From positions 1 to 42,751 of IMG/VR virus record IMGVR_UViG_3300035698_004386: 42,751 bases of DNA; one strand, written 5' to 3'. The notes under the pieces are model-generated. The model was not told the DNA's origin and did not search any database. It worked only from the letters and a program-made list of their open reading frames with translations. The DNA comes from a virus. Of the stretch, positions 6,348 to 13,592 are shown piece after piece. The position numbers and the translations under genes were made by a program. How positions within the stretch are numbered: the stretch's first letter is position 1; every line of letters starts with the position of its first letter.

Positions 6348-6742
6348 CTTGCCCCGCCTGCAGCGGCTATCTTCGCCATTCCCCCGACGCTCACGGTGTC
6401 GAGGTGATATGCGACCGGTGCGGTAAAGTGTGGGCGGAGAAAGACTTGAAGGGAGGTGGTCGGATGAACTGTTCATGTTCGTGTGAGATGGGAGAAAGCC
6501 CGTCATTTTGCAACGTCACTAATCCGAAAGCCGCCAAGGATTACAAGTGCTGCGAGTGCGGAGATGTTATCAATAAGGGCGATAGATACGAGTACGTCAA
6601 TGGCGCGTGGAATGGAGAGATAGGGGCATTTAAAACGTGCTTGACTTGCTCCCGCGTCCGCGAGGATTATGCCAGAGGATGCGCATATGGTTATCTGTGG
6701 GAAGCCATTGGTGAGTGCTTTGGGTATGAGTTTTCTCCATGA
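6344..6742 (+). CDS. Zinc-ribbon plus MNCSCSC-family cysteine protein
   Basis: The 132-residue product starts at ATG 6344 (ATGA overlap). Residues 1-40 form a zinc ribbon (CPACSGY and CDRCGKVW). From M41 the sequence (MNCSCSC, then CCECGDVI with GDRYEYVNGAW, then CLTCSRVRED and LWEAIGEC) belongs to a small Cys-rich family common in phages. In relatives the family usually starts at that Met. Here ATG 6464 has its own GGAGG site, so a second, shorter product of 92 residues is likely. Function unknown; zinc binding is inferred. Confidence 0.75.
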   Translation: MTCPACSGYLRHSPDAHGVEVICDRCGKVWAEKDLKGGGRMNCSCSCEMGESPSFCNVTNPKAAKDYKCCECGDVINKGDRYEYVNGAWNGEIGAFKTCLTCSRVREDYARGCAYGYLWEAIGECFGYEFSP

Positions 6743-7029
6743 GCATCACCCTTGCCTACCGCGACAAATGGAAAGCCGCGATTGACCGATGCGAGGCACA
6801 ATTAGAGTATGGTAGCGCCGAACACTGCGAACTGTGCAAGGCGCGCCCACTAAATTCTACATGCCAAGAATCTTGTCCGTTCTGGCTATGCTTTGGATCT
6901 GGGTGTGGTGATGTAGTTGGAAAGGCTGTCGGCGGAGTAAGCATAAGAGGTTGTTGGCAGCCCGACAACGTCCGTCCCGTGCTCCGCGAGATGCGAGCGT
7001 GGTTGATGGCCCAGGAGGTGGTCGGATGA
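6739..7029 (+). CDS. Small cysteine-rich protein
   Basis: A 96-residue protein starts at ATG 6739 with an ATGA overlap. It has CELCKARPLNSTCQESCPFW around residue 30, followed by a Gly-rich segment and a C-terminal helix. The Cys spacing suggests a metal site. No family name is recognised. Confidence 0.65.
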   Translation: MSITLAYRDKWKAAIDRCEAQLEYGSAEHCELCKARPLNSTCQESCPFWLCFGSGCGDVVGKAVGGVSIRGCWQPDNVRPVLREMRAWLMAQEVVG

Positions 7030-7238
7030 ATTGGAGCGACGAACAACGTGTGCTAAGGGACGCCCTTGCCAAGAAACACGACCTAGTCGATCACCCAAAG
7101 CTTGACGCGGCTTTCCAAATCGCATGGGACGAAGGACACTCGGCGGGAGCCAACGAGGTCGGTTACTATTTTGACGACTTGGTAGAGTTGCTTGATTGTA
7201 CTGGCTGTAAATTTTTCAACAGCGGACGCAGTAAATGA
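7026..7238 (+). CDS. Small protein of unknown function
   Basis: A 70-residue protein starts at ATG 7026. The preceding GGAGGTGGTCGGATGAA is the same 17-base string found at the internal start at 6464. It is helical (DEQRVLRDALAKKHDL) and ends with CTGCKFF. It overlaps both neighbours by four bases. Confidence 0.65.
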   Translation: MNWSDEQRVLRDALAKKHDLVDHPKLDAAFQIAWDEGHSAGANEVGYYFDDLVELLDCTGCKFFNSGRSK

Positions 7239-7537
7239 AATGCCCTGACTGCCACGGCCACCGAACTTGCGTAACGTCGGCAATGATCCGGCAAGCGCAG
7301 TGGGACGCAGACGGCGACGAATACGAACACCCACACCCGGCTGAGTGCCAACTGTGTCAAGGGTCCGGTGAGGTAGACGATGAATACAAAAGCATAGTAG
7401 AAATAGCCCCGGCGTGGACGGCGCTTTTTCCTGAGGTCGTAAAGGAGTGGGATATGCAATATGACGCCCACGTATCAACCTACAGGATACACAATGACAA
7501 CGAAAGAAAATGGCACCGGCGCTGGCACGGGCATTGA
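7235..7537 (+). CDS. DnaJ-type zinc-knuckle protein
   Basis: The 100-residue protein opens with CPDCHGHRTC and has CQLCQGSGEV at about residues 38-47, together a DnaJ-like C-x-x-C-x-G pair. The rest is aromatic and His-rich at the end (KWHRRWHGH). The start at ATG 7235 is set by an ATGA overlap. Role unknown. Confidence 0.7.
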   Translation: MKCPDCHGHRTCVTSAMIRQAQWDADGDEYEHPHPAECQLCQGSGEVDDEYKSIVEIAPAWTALFPEVVKEWDMQYDAHVSTYRIHNDNERKWHRRWHGH

Positions 7538-7558
7538 GACAGAAAAAAGGAGACGACC

Positions 7559-7843
7559 ATGAAAAAGATCACGAGTAGGAAAATGGAGCGGTCGTGCGAT
7601 GAGGCCACGAGTGAGCTGATGACCATCATTACGAACGCAGAAGCACTGGTTATTCGCGACATCGGGGCAACCGATGCAGCTTGTAAAATCATGAAACTGG
7701 CGTGTGGGCGGATAGACGCCATCAAAAAGCGCCTTGCACAATACGCCGAATACATGGACGTGCTTACCGAACGTCTCGCGACCATCGAAGACGAGGCGGT
7801 AGCGATTAGAGAGGAGGTCGGTGATGAAACAAAAACGAACTGA
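7559..7843 (+). CDS. Helical small protein, possible coiled coil
   Basis: A 94-residue protein starts at ATG 7559 after AAAAAGGAG. It is almost wholly helical (RLAQYAEYMDVLTERLATIE) with heptad-like leucines. It precedes the recombination genes. No family is recognised. Confidence 0.65.
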   Translation: MKKITSRKMERSCDEATSELMTIITNAEALVIRDIGATDAACKIMKLACGRIDAIKKRLAQYAEYMDVLTERLATIEDEAVAIREEVGDETKTN

Positions 7844-8042
7844 AATCAACGCAAATCAATGCGGGAGAGAGGTATATTTTGAAAGAGTAACCCATGCAGA
7901 GTCGACGGGGTATGGCCTAAATGAATTTACAAATAACTCCAAGTTCAATCGTTGGGACTTTATGATTAGTCGCCATTGCAAAGTGACCATTGAGGTTAGT
8001 GAGTCGGGACGCCTTGAGTGGGAAACGGATTACGTCGAATGA
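7824..8042 (+). CDS. Small protein of unknown function before erf
   Basis: A 72-residue protein starts at ATG 7824 behind GAGGAGG (GTG 7821 is less likely). It is beta-rich with several aromatic residues (FNRWDFMISRHCKVTIEV). Its stop overlaps the ERF start. Function unknown. Confidence 0.6.
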   Translation: MKQKRTEINANQCGREVYFERVTHAESTGYGLNEFTNNSKFNRWDFMISRHCKVTIEVSESGRLEWETDYVE

Positions 8043-8731
8043 AAACCTCCGACGCCCTCGACAAAATCGCGCCGGCGATGCTGGCGGTGGCCAAGGCGAT
8101 TGAGCCAGTAGGGAAAAAAACACAGGCGTACGGGTACAAATACGCCGACCTAGTAGCCATATGTAACGAACTCGGGCCGAAACTGATTGCCAATGACTTG
8201 ATAGTTATCGAGGGCGGCGGCGACGACGAAAACGCAAACCCCGAAATGATATCTTGTCAACTACGTATTCAACACGTCAGCGGGCAATGGATCGAAACGG
8301 GAATCTTGAGAGTCAAGGTAAACCCGGCGGTTAAAAAAGATGGATCGCTCAAGCCTCTTGGCCCTCAAGACTACATGATTGTCTACTCGTACCTGAGACG
8401 CTATCTGTTGGTATCGGCGTTTATGATCCCGACAGTTGACGACGACGCGGGCGGAGCGCAGGGGCGCGACGGGGACAACACCCAAAAACAACCGGCAGGG
8501 GGCCAGGTATCGCCGCCACCGCCCGAAAAGGACGTGGCGGTATATGGAACGAAAGCCGAGCGAGCAACGGTAGGCGGCAGGATAGGCGCGGCCATGGCTA
8601 CAAAAAAGCTTGACGCCGCTGACGTACTATCACGGGCGCGTAAGATAGCCAATGACGAAACGATAACGTCGGATGAATTGACGCTTGCTCAGTTCAAAGC
8701 GTTGGCCGACGAATTGGAGGGGAAAACATGA
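8039..8731 (+). CDS. erf: ERF-family single-strand annealing protein
   Basis: This 230-residue protein should anneal complementary single strands in phage recombination, as P22 Erf does. The family signature is visible: KKTQAYGYKYADLVAICNEL (25-44), then LGPQDYMIVYSYLRRYLL, then PTVDDDAGGA. A Pro/Gly linker with PPPPEK separates this core from a C-terminal helical domain. It starts at ATG 8039 (ATGA overlap) and is directly followed by an SSB, its usual partner. The length is normal for the family. Confidence 0.88.
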   Translation: MKTSDALDKIAPAMLAVAKAIEPVGKKTQAYGYKYADLVAICNELGPKLIANDLIVIEGGGDDENANPEMISCQLRIQHVSGQWIETGILRVKVNPAVKKDGSLKPLGPQDYMIVYSYLRRYLLVSAFMIPTVDDDAGGAQGRDGDNTQKQPAGGQVSPPPPEKDVAVYGTKAERATVGGRIGAAMATKKLDAADVLSRARKIANDETITSDELTLAQFKALADELEGKT

Positions 8732-9129
8732 TAACTGATAACCAACACCAGGTGATTGGCTACCTCGACGGCGATCCCGAAGGCAAGGAACTGACCAACG
8801 GATTCGTTTGCAATTTCACAGTATCGACGCGGCGCATGTACAACGGCAAAGAGGTGGGCGGGTGGTTCAAGGTCGCCGCATGGGATGAAATGGGACGGGC
8901 TTGCGTGGACCAACTGAACAACGGCGACAAGGTGCTCGTGATTGGCCCGTCGCATACCAAAAAAGCGAAGGACAGTGACAAAAAATTCACGTCGATCAAC
9001 ATCAGCGATAAAGACGTGGTGGCCGTGATGATCGAGCCGGGGAAAGTTGACCGCGAGGAAGCGCAACCGGACGCCGGTGGTATACCAGATAGCGACATCC
9101 CTTTTTCCCACGGGGCGGGTGAGGTGTAA
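8728..9129 (+). CDS. ssb: Single-stranded DNA-binding protein
   Basis: This 133-residue OB-fold protein covers single-stranded DNA in replication and recombination. Strands such as VCNFTVSTRRMYNGKEV, then WFKVAAWDEMGRACVDQLNN and KVLVIGPS, follow the bacterial SSB pattern. An acidic segment (DSDIPF) resembles the protein-binding tip of host SSB but is followed by seven extra residues (SHGAGEV), so the tip is not terminal. It overlaps erf by four bases. Confidence 0.87.
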   Translation: MITDNQHQVIGYLDGDPEGKELTNGFVCNFTVSTRRMYNGKEVGGWFKVAAWDEMGRACVDQLNNGDKVLVIGPSHTKKAKDSDKKFTSINISDKDVVAVMIEPGKVDREEAQPDAGGIPDSDIPFSHGAGEV

Positions 9130-9131
9130 CC

Positions 9132-9473
9132 ATGAAAGTCATTTTTGATAGAACATTGGTGGCGTGTAAAAATTGCCAACATCTTGACAATTGTGGGGCA
9201 AATGAATGCCCACGGTCGAACAGCTGGCGTTGGGAAATCTTGTTTGCTGAATATCAATACATCCGATCAAATTGCACATATTTCAGCCTCGAATCAGCGA
9301 AACGCGGCGCGGCCCGGTGGCTGGCGGCGATGGCTGATGAAATTGATGAATTATGGGACACGGGTAACGCAATCAAAAACGGTGGCGACGAAATCTTAGA
9401 TAACAAGCCGACAGACTGGGAATCTATTCTCGCCGGGTTGGAAGCACTAGGGAAAATCGAGGTGGTGACATGA
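9132..9473 (+). CDS. Small cysteine-motif protein
   Basis: A 113-residue protein has an N-terminal cluster CKNCQHLDNCGANECP (12-27) that could hold zinc, a Trp-rich middle and an acidic helical tail. It starts at ATG 9132, two bases after the ssb stop. No family is recognised. Confidence 0.6.
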   Translation: MKVIFDRTLVACKNCQHLDNCGANECPRSNSWRWEILFAEYQYIRSNCTYFSLESAKRGAARWLAAMADEIDELWDTGNAIKNGGDEILDNKPTDWESILAGLEALGKIEVVT

Positions 9474-9706
9474 CCGGCTATCACGCAACGACCCCAAAGA
9501 AGCTTGCTCGCTACCAATCCACGGGGGCGATACTGCCAGCCGTCCGGTTTTGGAGCACTGAATACAAGGCCCGTAAGTGGATGATCCGTACGGGGCGCAC
9601 TGTGTTGTTACGCATTCAATCAGGAGTTCGCACGTGGCCGTTACCGATCAAGGGCGGCGCGTTTTGGACGGATCAAATGATTAGGGAATGGGAGGTAGTG
9701 ACATGA
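9470..9706 (+). CDS. Small protein with ART-like N-terminal pattern
   Basis: The 78-residue protein (YHATTPKKLARYQSTGAILP, later GRTVLLRI) resembles the start of ADP-ribosyltransferase-like or RNA 2'-phosphotransferase-like folds, where a His-x-Thr/Ser precedes a helix and a G-x-I-x-P turn. The chain is too short for a full enzyme of those families. The assignment is weak; the start at ATG 9470 rests on the ATGA overlap. Confidence 0.6.
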   Translation: MTGYHATTPKKLARYQSTGAILPAVRFWSTEYKARKWMIRTGRTVLLRIQSGVRTWPLPIKGGAFWTDQMIREWEVVT

Positions 9707-9975
9707 ACACTTACGCTTTCAAAAACATTCGCGGATCCATAGTGAACATCTCACCCATGGACGACCCCGGCGGTGACGTTTTACAGGCGTATCGGGAAAT
9801 GGGCTGCGACGTGGTTCGCGTGGTCGTTATCGAAACCAAGCTTGCCGCTGAGATCATCAGCACTATCGAAAGTATGTGTCTGTTGTGTGACATGCACTCA
9901 GGAACGGCGCTGACGTGTAGGGCTGATTGTTTGCACCGAAGGCGGTATGCGAAATTATGGGAGGCGACGAAATGA
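9703..9975 (+). CDS. Small cysteine-rich protein
   Basis: A 90-residue protein starts at ATG 9703 with an ATGA overlap. A C-terminal CLLCDMHSGTALTCRADCLH segment could form a zinc site. The N-terminal half is beta/alpha without a known motif. Confidence 0.6.
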   Translation: MNTYAFKNIRGSIVNISPMDDPGGDVLQAYREMGCDVVRVVVIETKLAAEIISTIESMCLLCDMHSGTALTCRADCLHRRRYAKLWEATK

Positions 9976-10220
9976 ACATCAACGACGTGGACATTGACAT
10001 GATCGAGGAAACGGCATTGCGAGCAAAATGCGATGATTGGTCAGTCGAATTGAATCATAACAAGGTGCTCGCATGGGTAGCCCGCGACCGCGCCCACGTT
10101 AAAGAGATCGAAGACCTACGAAACGAGATTGACCGGATCGACGCCATCAACGGCGAGCTTGAGGACAAACTTAACGGCAACCACCACGGGGCCGACGACG
10201 CGGGAGACGACAATGAGTAA
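9972..10220 (+). CDS. Acidic coiled-coil protein
   Basis: An 82-residue protein starts at ATG 9972. Residues 42-70 (HVKEIEDLRNEIDRIDAING and beyond) form a strong coiled-coil pattern and the C-terminus is His/Asp-rich. It overlaps the methyltransferase gene by eight bases. Confidence 0.6.
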   Translation: MNINDVDIDMIEETALRAKCDDWSVELNHNKVLAWVARDRAHVKEIEDLRNEIDRIDAINGELEDKLNGNHHGADDAGDDNE

Positions 10221-10809
10221 AATCATACTAGACCTTTGTGGTGGGACTGGAGCATGGTCAAGGCCGTATGTTGACGCTGGCTATCATGTAATTGTGGTTG
10301 ACCTCAACGTTAAATCTAATTATGGATATGCAAGCCCTGAGTTAGTTGGGGTTGACGTTCGCAAGTGGAGCCTAATGGCAGACACACACCCTAGTTTTAA
10401 TGTTCATGGCGTTTTAGCCGCCCCCCCGTGCACTCATTTTGCATCGTCTGGCGCAAGGTGGTGGGCAGGCAAAGGTGATGGGCCATACCTTGACGGGATA
10501 TCAATTGTAGATGCCTGCATGAGATTAATTTTGATTAGCAAGCCTAAGTGGTGGGCGCTTGAAAACCCGGTCGGTCGTCTAATAAACGTCATTGGTCATT
10601 GGGACCACGTTTTTAACCCATGCGACTATGGCGATCCGTATACAAAAAAGACGTGCTTGTGGGGCAATTTCAACATGCCAGAAAAAACACCAGTCTACCC
10701 CGCTGGCGGTAGCAAGATGCACACAATGCCGCCATCAAAAGAGCGGGCAAGATTAAGGTCTGTTACTCCATCTGGTTTTGCAAAAGCTTTTTTTGAGGCC
10801 AACCCGTAA
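10213..10809 (+). CDS. DNA (cytosine-5)-methyltransferase-like protein
   Basis: This 198-residue protein would methylate cytosine in phage DNA. Motif I is LDLCGGTGAWSRPY (6-19), motif IV is APPCTHFASSG with the catalytic Cys at 73, and ENPVG (117-121) stands for motif VI. The usual ENV is ENP here. The chain is short for a C5 enzyme, and a target-recognition region is minimal or absent. The start at ATG 10213 was chosen because the upstream frame is Thr-rich junk without a site. The stop TAA shares a base with the next ATG, coupling it to an ERCC4-type nuclease. The likely purpose is protection from restriction. Confidence 0.78.
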   Translation: MSKIILDLCGGTGAWSRPYVDAGYHVIVVDLNVKSNYGYASPELVGVDVRKWSLMADTHPSFNVHGVLAAPPCTHFASSGARWWAGKGDGPYLDGISIVDACMRLILISKPKWWALENPVGRLINVIGHWDHVFNPCDYGDPYTKKTCLWGNFNMPEKTPVYPAGGSKMHTMPPSKERARLRSVTPSGFAKAFFEANP

Positions 10810-11441
10810 TGACTCGCTTAACCGCCGCCGGTAAACGCTATTTGCGCGAGTGCATTATCCTGGTAGACTCCCGCGAGCAGACGCCGTGGACGTTCACGAA
10901 CCACGAAACACGCGAGGCCAAGCTTGGCAACGAATACCCGCACCTGTTCGTAGGCGACTACTCGATAGCGCATCCGTCAAGTGAGGAGTTTCCCGACGCC
11001 CGCTCTTGGGCTCCCGGCGAGGCTGACGGAGTATTTGTCGAGCGTAAAACGTTACCCGACCTGATTGGCAGCATATCGCAAGGGCGCGAACGGTTTGGGC
11101 GTGAGTGGGTAAAGGCGCATGAATTGAACGTCAAGGGCAACGGAAGGAACATGGTTGTCGAGTGCACATGGGGCGACATATTTGCGGGCGATTACAGGTC
11201 AAAGATGAGTGTGGCGTCTATCGTGCAAACGTTGGTTACGTGGCCACGGACGTTCGGATTTCATTTAGACATCCTTGGTGATCAGCCCAATTGCGAAGGG
11301 TGTGAAAATCGGTGTAATGCCATGGGGAGCATACAGACGGACGCAAAGCGACAAGAGATGAATCGTAAATTAGCGGCGCGGATGGCTGAGTCGATCTTGG
11401 AAAAACACGTCGCGAGGATTTTGAAAAGGGAGGGTATGTAA
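10809..11441 (+). CDS. ERCC4-domain (XPF-type) nuclease
   Basis: This 210-residue protein has the XPF/ERCC4 nuclease signature: D20-S-R-E-Q near the N-terminus, VGDYSI around 48-53, and VERKTLPDLIGSI with E78-R79-K80 and D84. These residues bind metal and cut branched or structured DNA. No helix-hairpin-helix follows; instead there is a Cys cluster (CEGCENRC). It overlaps the methyltransferase stop by one base and probably acts in recombination, replication-fork processing or host DNA attack. Confidence 0.83.
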   Translation: MTRLTAAGKRYLRECIILVDSREQTPWTFTNHETREAKLGNEYPHLFVGDYSIAHPSSEEFPDARSWAPGEADGVFVERKTLPDLIGSISQGRERFGREWVKAHELNVKGNGRNMVVECTWGDIFAGDYRSKMSVASIVQTLVTWPRTFGFHLDILGDQPNCEGCENRCNAMGSIQTDAKRQEMNRKLAARMAESILEKHVARILKREGM

Positions 11442-11776
11442 TGAAACCAACCAAAGAACAAACCATCACGGCGCTGGTTGAATGTATCGCGCACTGGACG
11501 CGGGCGGAGCGCGTTGATGGTATATATTGTGACAACGGTCATCGGTGCAACGCCGGGAATTGTGCTTTGTGTATGTTGTTTTCGTATCGAGAACTTGATT
11601 GCCGCAATTGCCCACTTTGTATAATGGCTGGCGGCAAATGCTGCGATTACAATAACGTTGAAACTGACAGGAGTGGTATGTGGGTACAGGTTCAGCACCG
11701 CGGAGTCGACAAGTCCGTCATGATCAACGCGCTCAATCGCGCACTGACGATGGTAAAGGAGGCCGACGATGAATGA
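11441..11776 (+). CDS. Cysteine-rich protein, first of two tandem paralogues
   Basis: The 111-residue protein opens KPTKEQTITALVECIAHW, has a Cys-rich centre (GNCALCMLFSY, CRNCPLC) and ends INALNRALTMVKEADDE. The gene at 11929 has the same beginning, centre and end, so the two arose by duplication. The Cys pattern suggests one or two metal sites. Function unknown. Confidence 0.7.
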   Translation: MKPTKEQTITALVECIAHWTRAERVDGIYCDNGHRCNAGNCALCMLFSYRELDCRNCPLCIMAGGKCCDYNNVETDRSGMWVQVQHRGVDKSVMINALNRALTMVKEADDE

Positions 11777-11915
11777 CCACTGTCAATTTTATCGACTGGA
11801 CAACAACGTCAAAATAGAGTACATGTCAATCGAGTGTCGTAAACAACAGTTGCTATCGAGGGGGACGTGCGGCGCTTGCATGGCCAACCGATGGCGGGGA
11901 ATAGCGTGGCGGTAA
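11769..11915 (+). CDS. Small protein between the tandem paralogues
   Basis: A 48-residue ORF starts at ATG 11769, overlapping the previous stop by eight bases. It has four Cys residues, including CGAC, and a basic C-terminus (NRWRGIAWR). It may be the partner of the paralogue pair. No family is recognised. Confidence 0.5.
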   Translation: MNDHCQFYRLDNNVKIEYMSIECRKQQLLSRGTCGACMANRWRGIAWR

Positions 11916-11928
11916 AGGTGGTGAAATA

Positions 11929-12252
11929 ATGAGTAAGCCAACCAAAGACCAAACAATCGCGGCGATCGAGGACTGTATCGCGCACTGGAAGCGGGCGGAG
12001 CGACGAGCTCATGTCTATTGTGACGATGGGGACTTTTGCGGCGGAAACAATTGCGCATTGTGTAAGCTGTTTTCCTATGACGATGACAATACTGAATGTA
12101 GTCTTTGTCCTCTGTTTATCAGCGAGCGGGCCGCGTGTGGACAACATGATAGCGTGTTCTCGTTAGTCCAGGACTGTGGCCACGACAAGTCCTTCATGAT
12201 CGACGCGCTCAATCGCGCGCTGGCGATGGTAAAGGAGGCAGACGATGACTGA
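11929..12252 (+). CDS. Cysteine-rich protein, second of two tandem paralogues
   Basis: This 107-residue protein repeats the features of the gene at 11441: KPTKDQTIAAIEDCIAHWKR at the start, NNCALCKLFSY in the middle and DALNRALAMVKEADDD at the end. The Cys centre has diverged (CSLCPLF). It starts at ATG 11929. The pair suggests a recent duplication. Confidence 0.7.
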   Translation: MSKPTKDQTIAAIEDCIAHWKRAERRAHVYCDDGDFCGGNNCALCKLFSYDDDNTECSLCPLFISERAACGQHDSVFSLVQDCGHDKSFMIDALNRALAMVKEADDD

Positions 12253-12712
12253 CCTTACCCGCGAAAACAAACGCCTTGAAGCCGAGATATCCACGCTTAA
12301 GAAACCGAAATCGCCGGGGCCTGGATGGTCCGTGTTTAAGGGTGATTATATGGACAAGGAAAAACGAGACGAAACGAGGGAAGAGATTGAACTGCAGCAA
12401 TCGTCACCGGGGCACGAGAATCACTGGCTTGAGATGGATTTTGTGGAACTGGCCGACCACGCGGACAAGCAGGACGCCGAGGTCGAACGCCTTGACGCCC
12501 TGCTGACTCACCAACGCCACGAAACCGAACATTGGGCGCGGCAATACCTGGAACTGGCAACCGACCATGACGCCGTGTGCCTGATCGAATTCAACTCGGC
12601 AGATTGCCTTATTCAACGGGAATCCACTAAGCAGGCGTGTGGCGTTTGCATGTTCAATCACTGGCGGGTAGAAGCCGAGGCCGGGGAAATCGTCCCGATA
12701 GGAGGAACGTGA
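12245..12712 (+). CDS. Coiled-coil protein with C-terminal Cys motif
   Basis: The 155-residue protein begins with a short helix (LTRENKRLEAEISTLKK), has a Pro/Gly break, then a long coiled coil (EVERLDALLTHQRHETEHWA) and a C-terminal CGVC. It overlaps the previous gene by eight bases. Function unknown. Confidence 0.65.
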   Translation: MTDLTRENKRLEAEISTLKKPKSPGPGWSVFKGDYMDKEKRDETREEIELQQSSPGHENHWLEMDFVELADHADKQDAEVERLDALLTHQRHETEHWARQYLELATDHDAVCLIEFNSADCLIQRESTKQACGVCMFNHWRVEAEAGEIVPIGGT

Positions 12713-12894
12713 TGGATGATTTGAAACCATGCCCATTTTGCGGGGATAAGTGGCCAAGCCAAGATAAGCATTGTATCAAGGTGGTAAGGTGCGGCATGTG
12801 CGGCGCATCCGGTCCCATAGAAAATAAAACTCGCGACCTGACGAATAATGAAATGGCCGCCGCTTGGAACGCACGGAAGGGGGATGAATTATGA
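12712..12894 (+). CDS. Lar-like restriction alleviation / zinc-ribbon protein
   Basis: This 60-residue protein matches the small Lar family: LKPCPFCGDKW at the start, VVRCGMCGASGP in the middle and AAAWNARK at the end. Members carry a zinc ribbon; the name comes from the Rac prophage protein that eases type I restriction. Many phage members have no tested function, so counter-restriction is only suggested. It starts at ATG 12712 after AGGAGG. Confidence 0.75.
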   Translation: MDDLKPCPFCGDKWPSQDKHCIKVVRCGMCGASGPIENKTRDLTNNEMAAAWNARKGDEL

Positions 12895-12962
12895 CCCGGC
12901 GCCAACGATGCGTTAATTGCGATCACCTCGCCGACACGCTCACTACAAAGGAGAATAAATGA
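12891..12962 (+). CDS. Possible 23-residue Cys-pair peptide
   Basis: The ORF MTRRQRCVNCDHLADTLTTK (continuing three residues) overlaps both neighbours with ATGA junctions. The C-x-x-C fits the many mini-proteins around it. It could be only a translational bridge. Confidence 0.35.
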   Translation: MTRRQRCVNCDHLADTLTTKENK

Positions 12963-13156
12963 CGACTGACCAAATCTTTGAACGCGGACACATTCGGGTA
13001 GCGCTGACCGAAAAAAACCGGTGTACGAAACGCTTCTACGATCCCGACGCCCTGTTAGAGTGGATCAAGTTTTACATCAAGCAAAAAACGTTGTGGGCGC
13101 TCGCAAGGAATCCATCGGGATATTACGCGCTGTATATCGAGAGGAGACGTGATTAA
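12959..13156 (+). CDS. Small basic protein of unknown function
   Basis: A 65-residue, basic, aromatic-rich protein (FYDPDALLEWIKFYIKQKTL) starts at ATG 12959 after AAAGGAG. No motif is recognised. Confidence 0.6.
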   Translation: MTTDQIFERGHIRVALTEKNRCTKRFYDPDALLEWIKFYIKQKTLWALARNPSGYYALYIERRRD

Positions 13157-13157
13157 A

Positions 13158-13328
13158 ATGCTAAGCGATAAATGCCCAACATGTGAAGGCAAGGGGTTCG
13201 TGCTTGTATCCAAGGGCTGGCTATTCAAAATCACCAGTATAGTGGAATGCGACAAGTGCGGCGGGTCCGGCGGCAACTACATTTTCGGTCAGACCATGGA
13301 CCGGGTTCTTGGATTGTGCCATGACTGA
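13158..13328 (+). CDS. DnaJ-type zinc-knuckle mini-protein
   Basis: A 56-residue ORF has CPTCEGKGFV at 6-15 and CDKCGGSGGN at 31-40, a clean DnaJ-like zinc-knuckle pair. ATG 13158 is preferred; GTG 13149 sits too close to the GAGGAG site. It overlaps the next ORF by eight bases. Confidence 0.65.
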   Translation: MLSDKCPTCEGKGFVLVSKGWLFKITSIVECDKCGGSGGNYIFGQTMDRVLGLCHD

Positions 13329-13416
13329 AATCATCCAACGTTGGCAGTACAAAAACGGACCACCGCCGTCGGCTCGACGCGGGAAAATAATTGAGATCAT
13401 GCGAGAAATAGCTTGA
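13321..13416 (+). CDS. Small 31-residue protein
   Basis: The ORF starts at ATG 13321 inside the end of the previous gene and encodes MTEIIQRWQYKNGPPPSARR plus a short helix. Its TGA stop is part of the TTGACA box of promoter P3, the same layout as at 22403. No family is recognised. Confidence 0.45.
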   Translation: MTEIIQRWQYKNGPPPSARRGKIIEIMREIA

Positions 13417-13441
13417 CAAGACCGTGAGGAACTGTTAGTAT
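13413..13441 (+). promoter_or_regulatory. Sigma70-like promoter P3, upstream of a small RNA
   Basis: TTGACA (13413-13418), a 17-base spacer and TAGTAT (13436-13441) form a strong promoter. It overlaps the stop of the gene before and points into a 150-base stretch without a credible gene. Transcription should start near 13447-13448. Confidence 0.75.
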
Positions 13442-13446
13442 AAAAG

Positions 13447-13577
13447 GTAGCCAGGTAGAGTGAAAATGAGTACATTGAAAATCTATAGCTTTGAAAAGAC
13501 CCCGCCGAGGGGACGTATCGGGACTTTACCTGGCCGTGAAGTGCTCACCCGATACGCCTTCGGCAGGGTCTTTTTTT
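13447..13577 (+). ncRNA. Candidate small noncoding RNA with terminator hairpin and pseudoknot
   Basis: The RNA of about 130 nt runs from promoter P3 to a T7 tract. Its 3' half is one long hairpin (13495-13573) of about 25 pairs. GCCAGGTA near the 5' end (13450-13457) is exactly complementary to TACCTGGC in the hairpin loop (13527-13534), so the 5' end can pair with the loop as a pseudoknot. A 45-codon ORF (13466-13603) overlaps it, but the hairpin better explains the sequence. The next gene starts 16 bases after the T tract. The RNA could act in trans or attenuate the downstream genes. I do not recognise the family. Confidence 0.6.
13495..13577 (+). terminator. Strong intrinsic terminator of the P3 RNA
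   Basis: AAAGACCC 13495-13502 pairs with GGGTCTTT 13566-13573, GCCGA 13504-13508 with TCGGC 13560-13564, three further pairs continue the helix, and CGTATCGGG 13514-13522 pairs with CCCGATACG 13548-13556. The loop is 25 bases and seven T residues end at 13577. The long broken stem is more than termination needs. Confidence 0.85.
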
Positions 13578-13592
13578 GTCCGGGGGTGAGTG

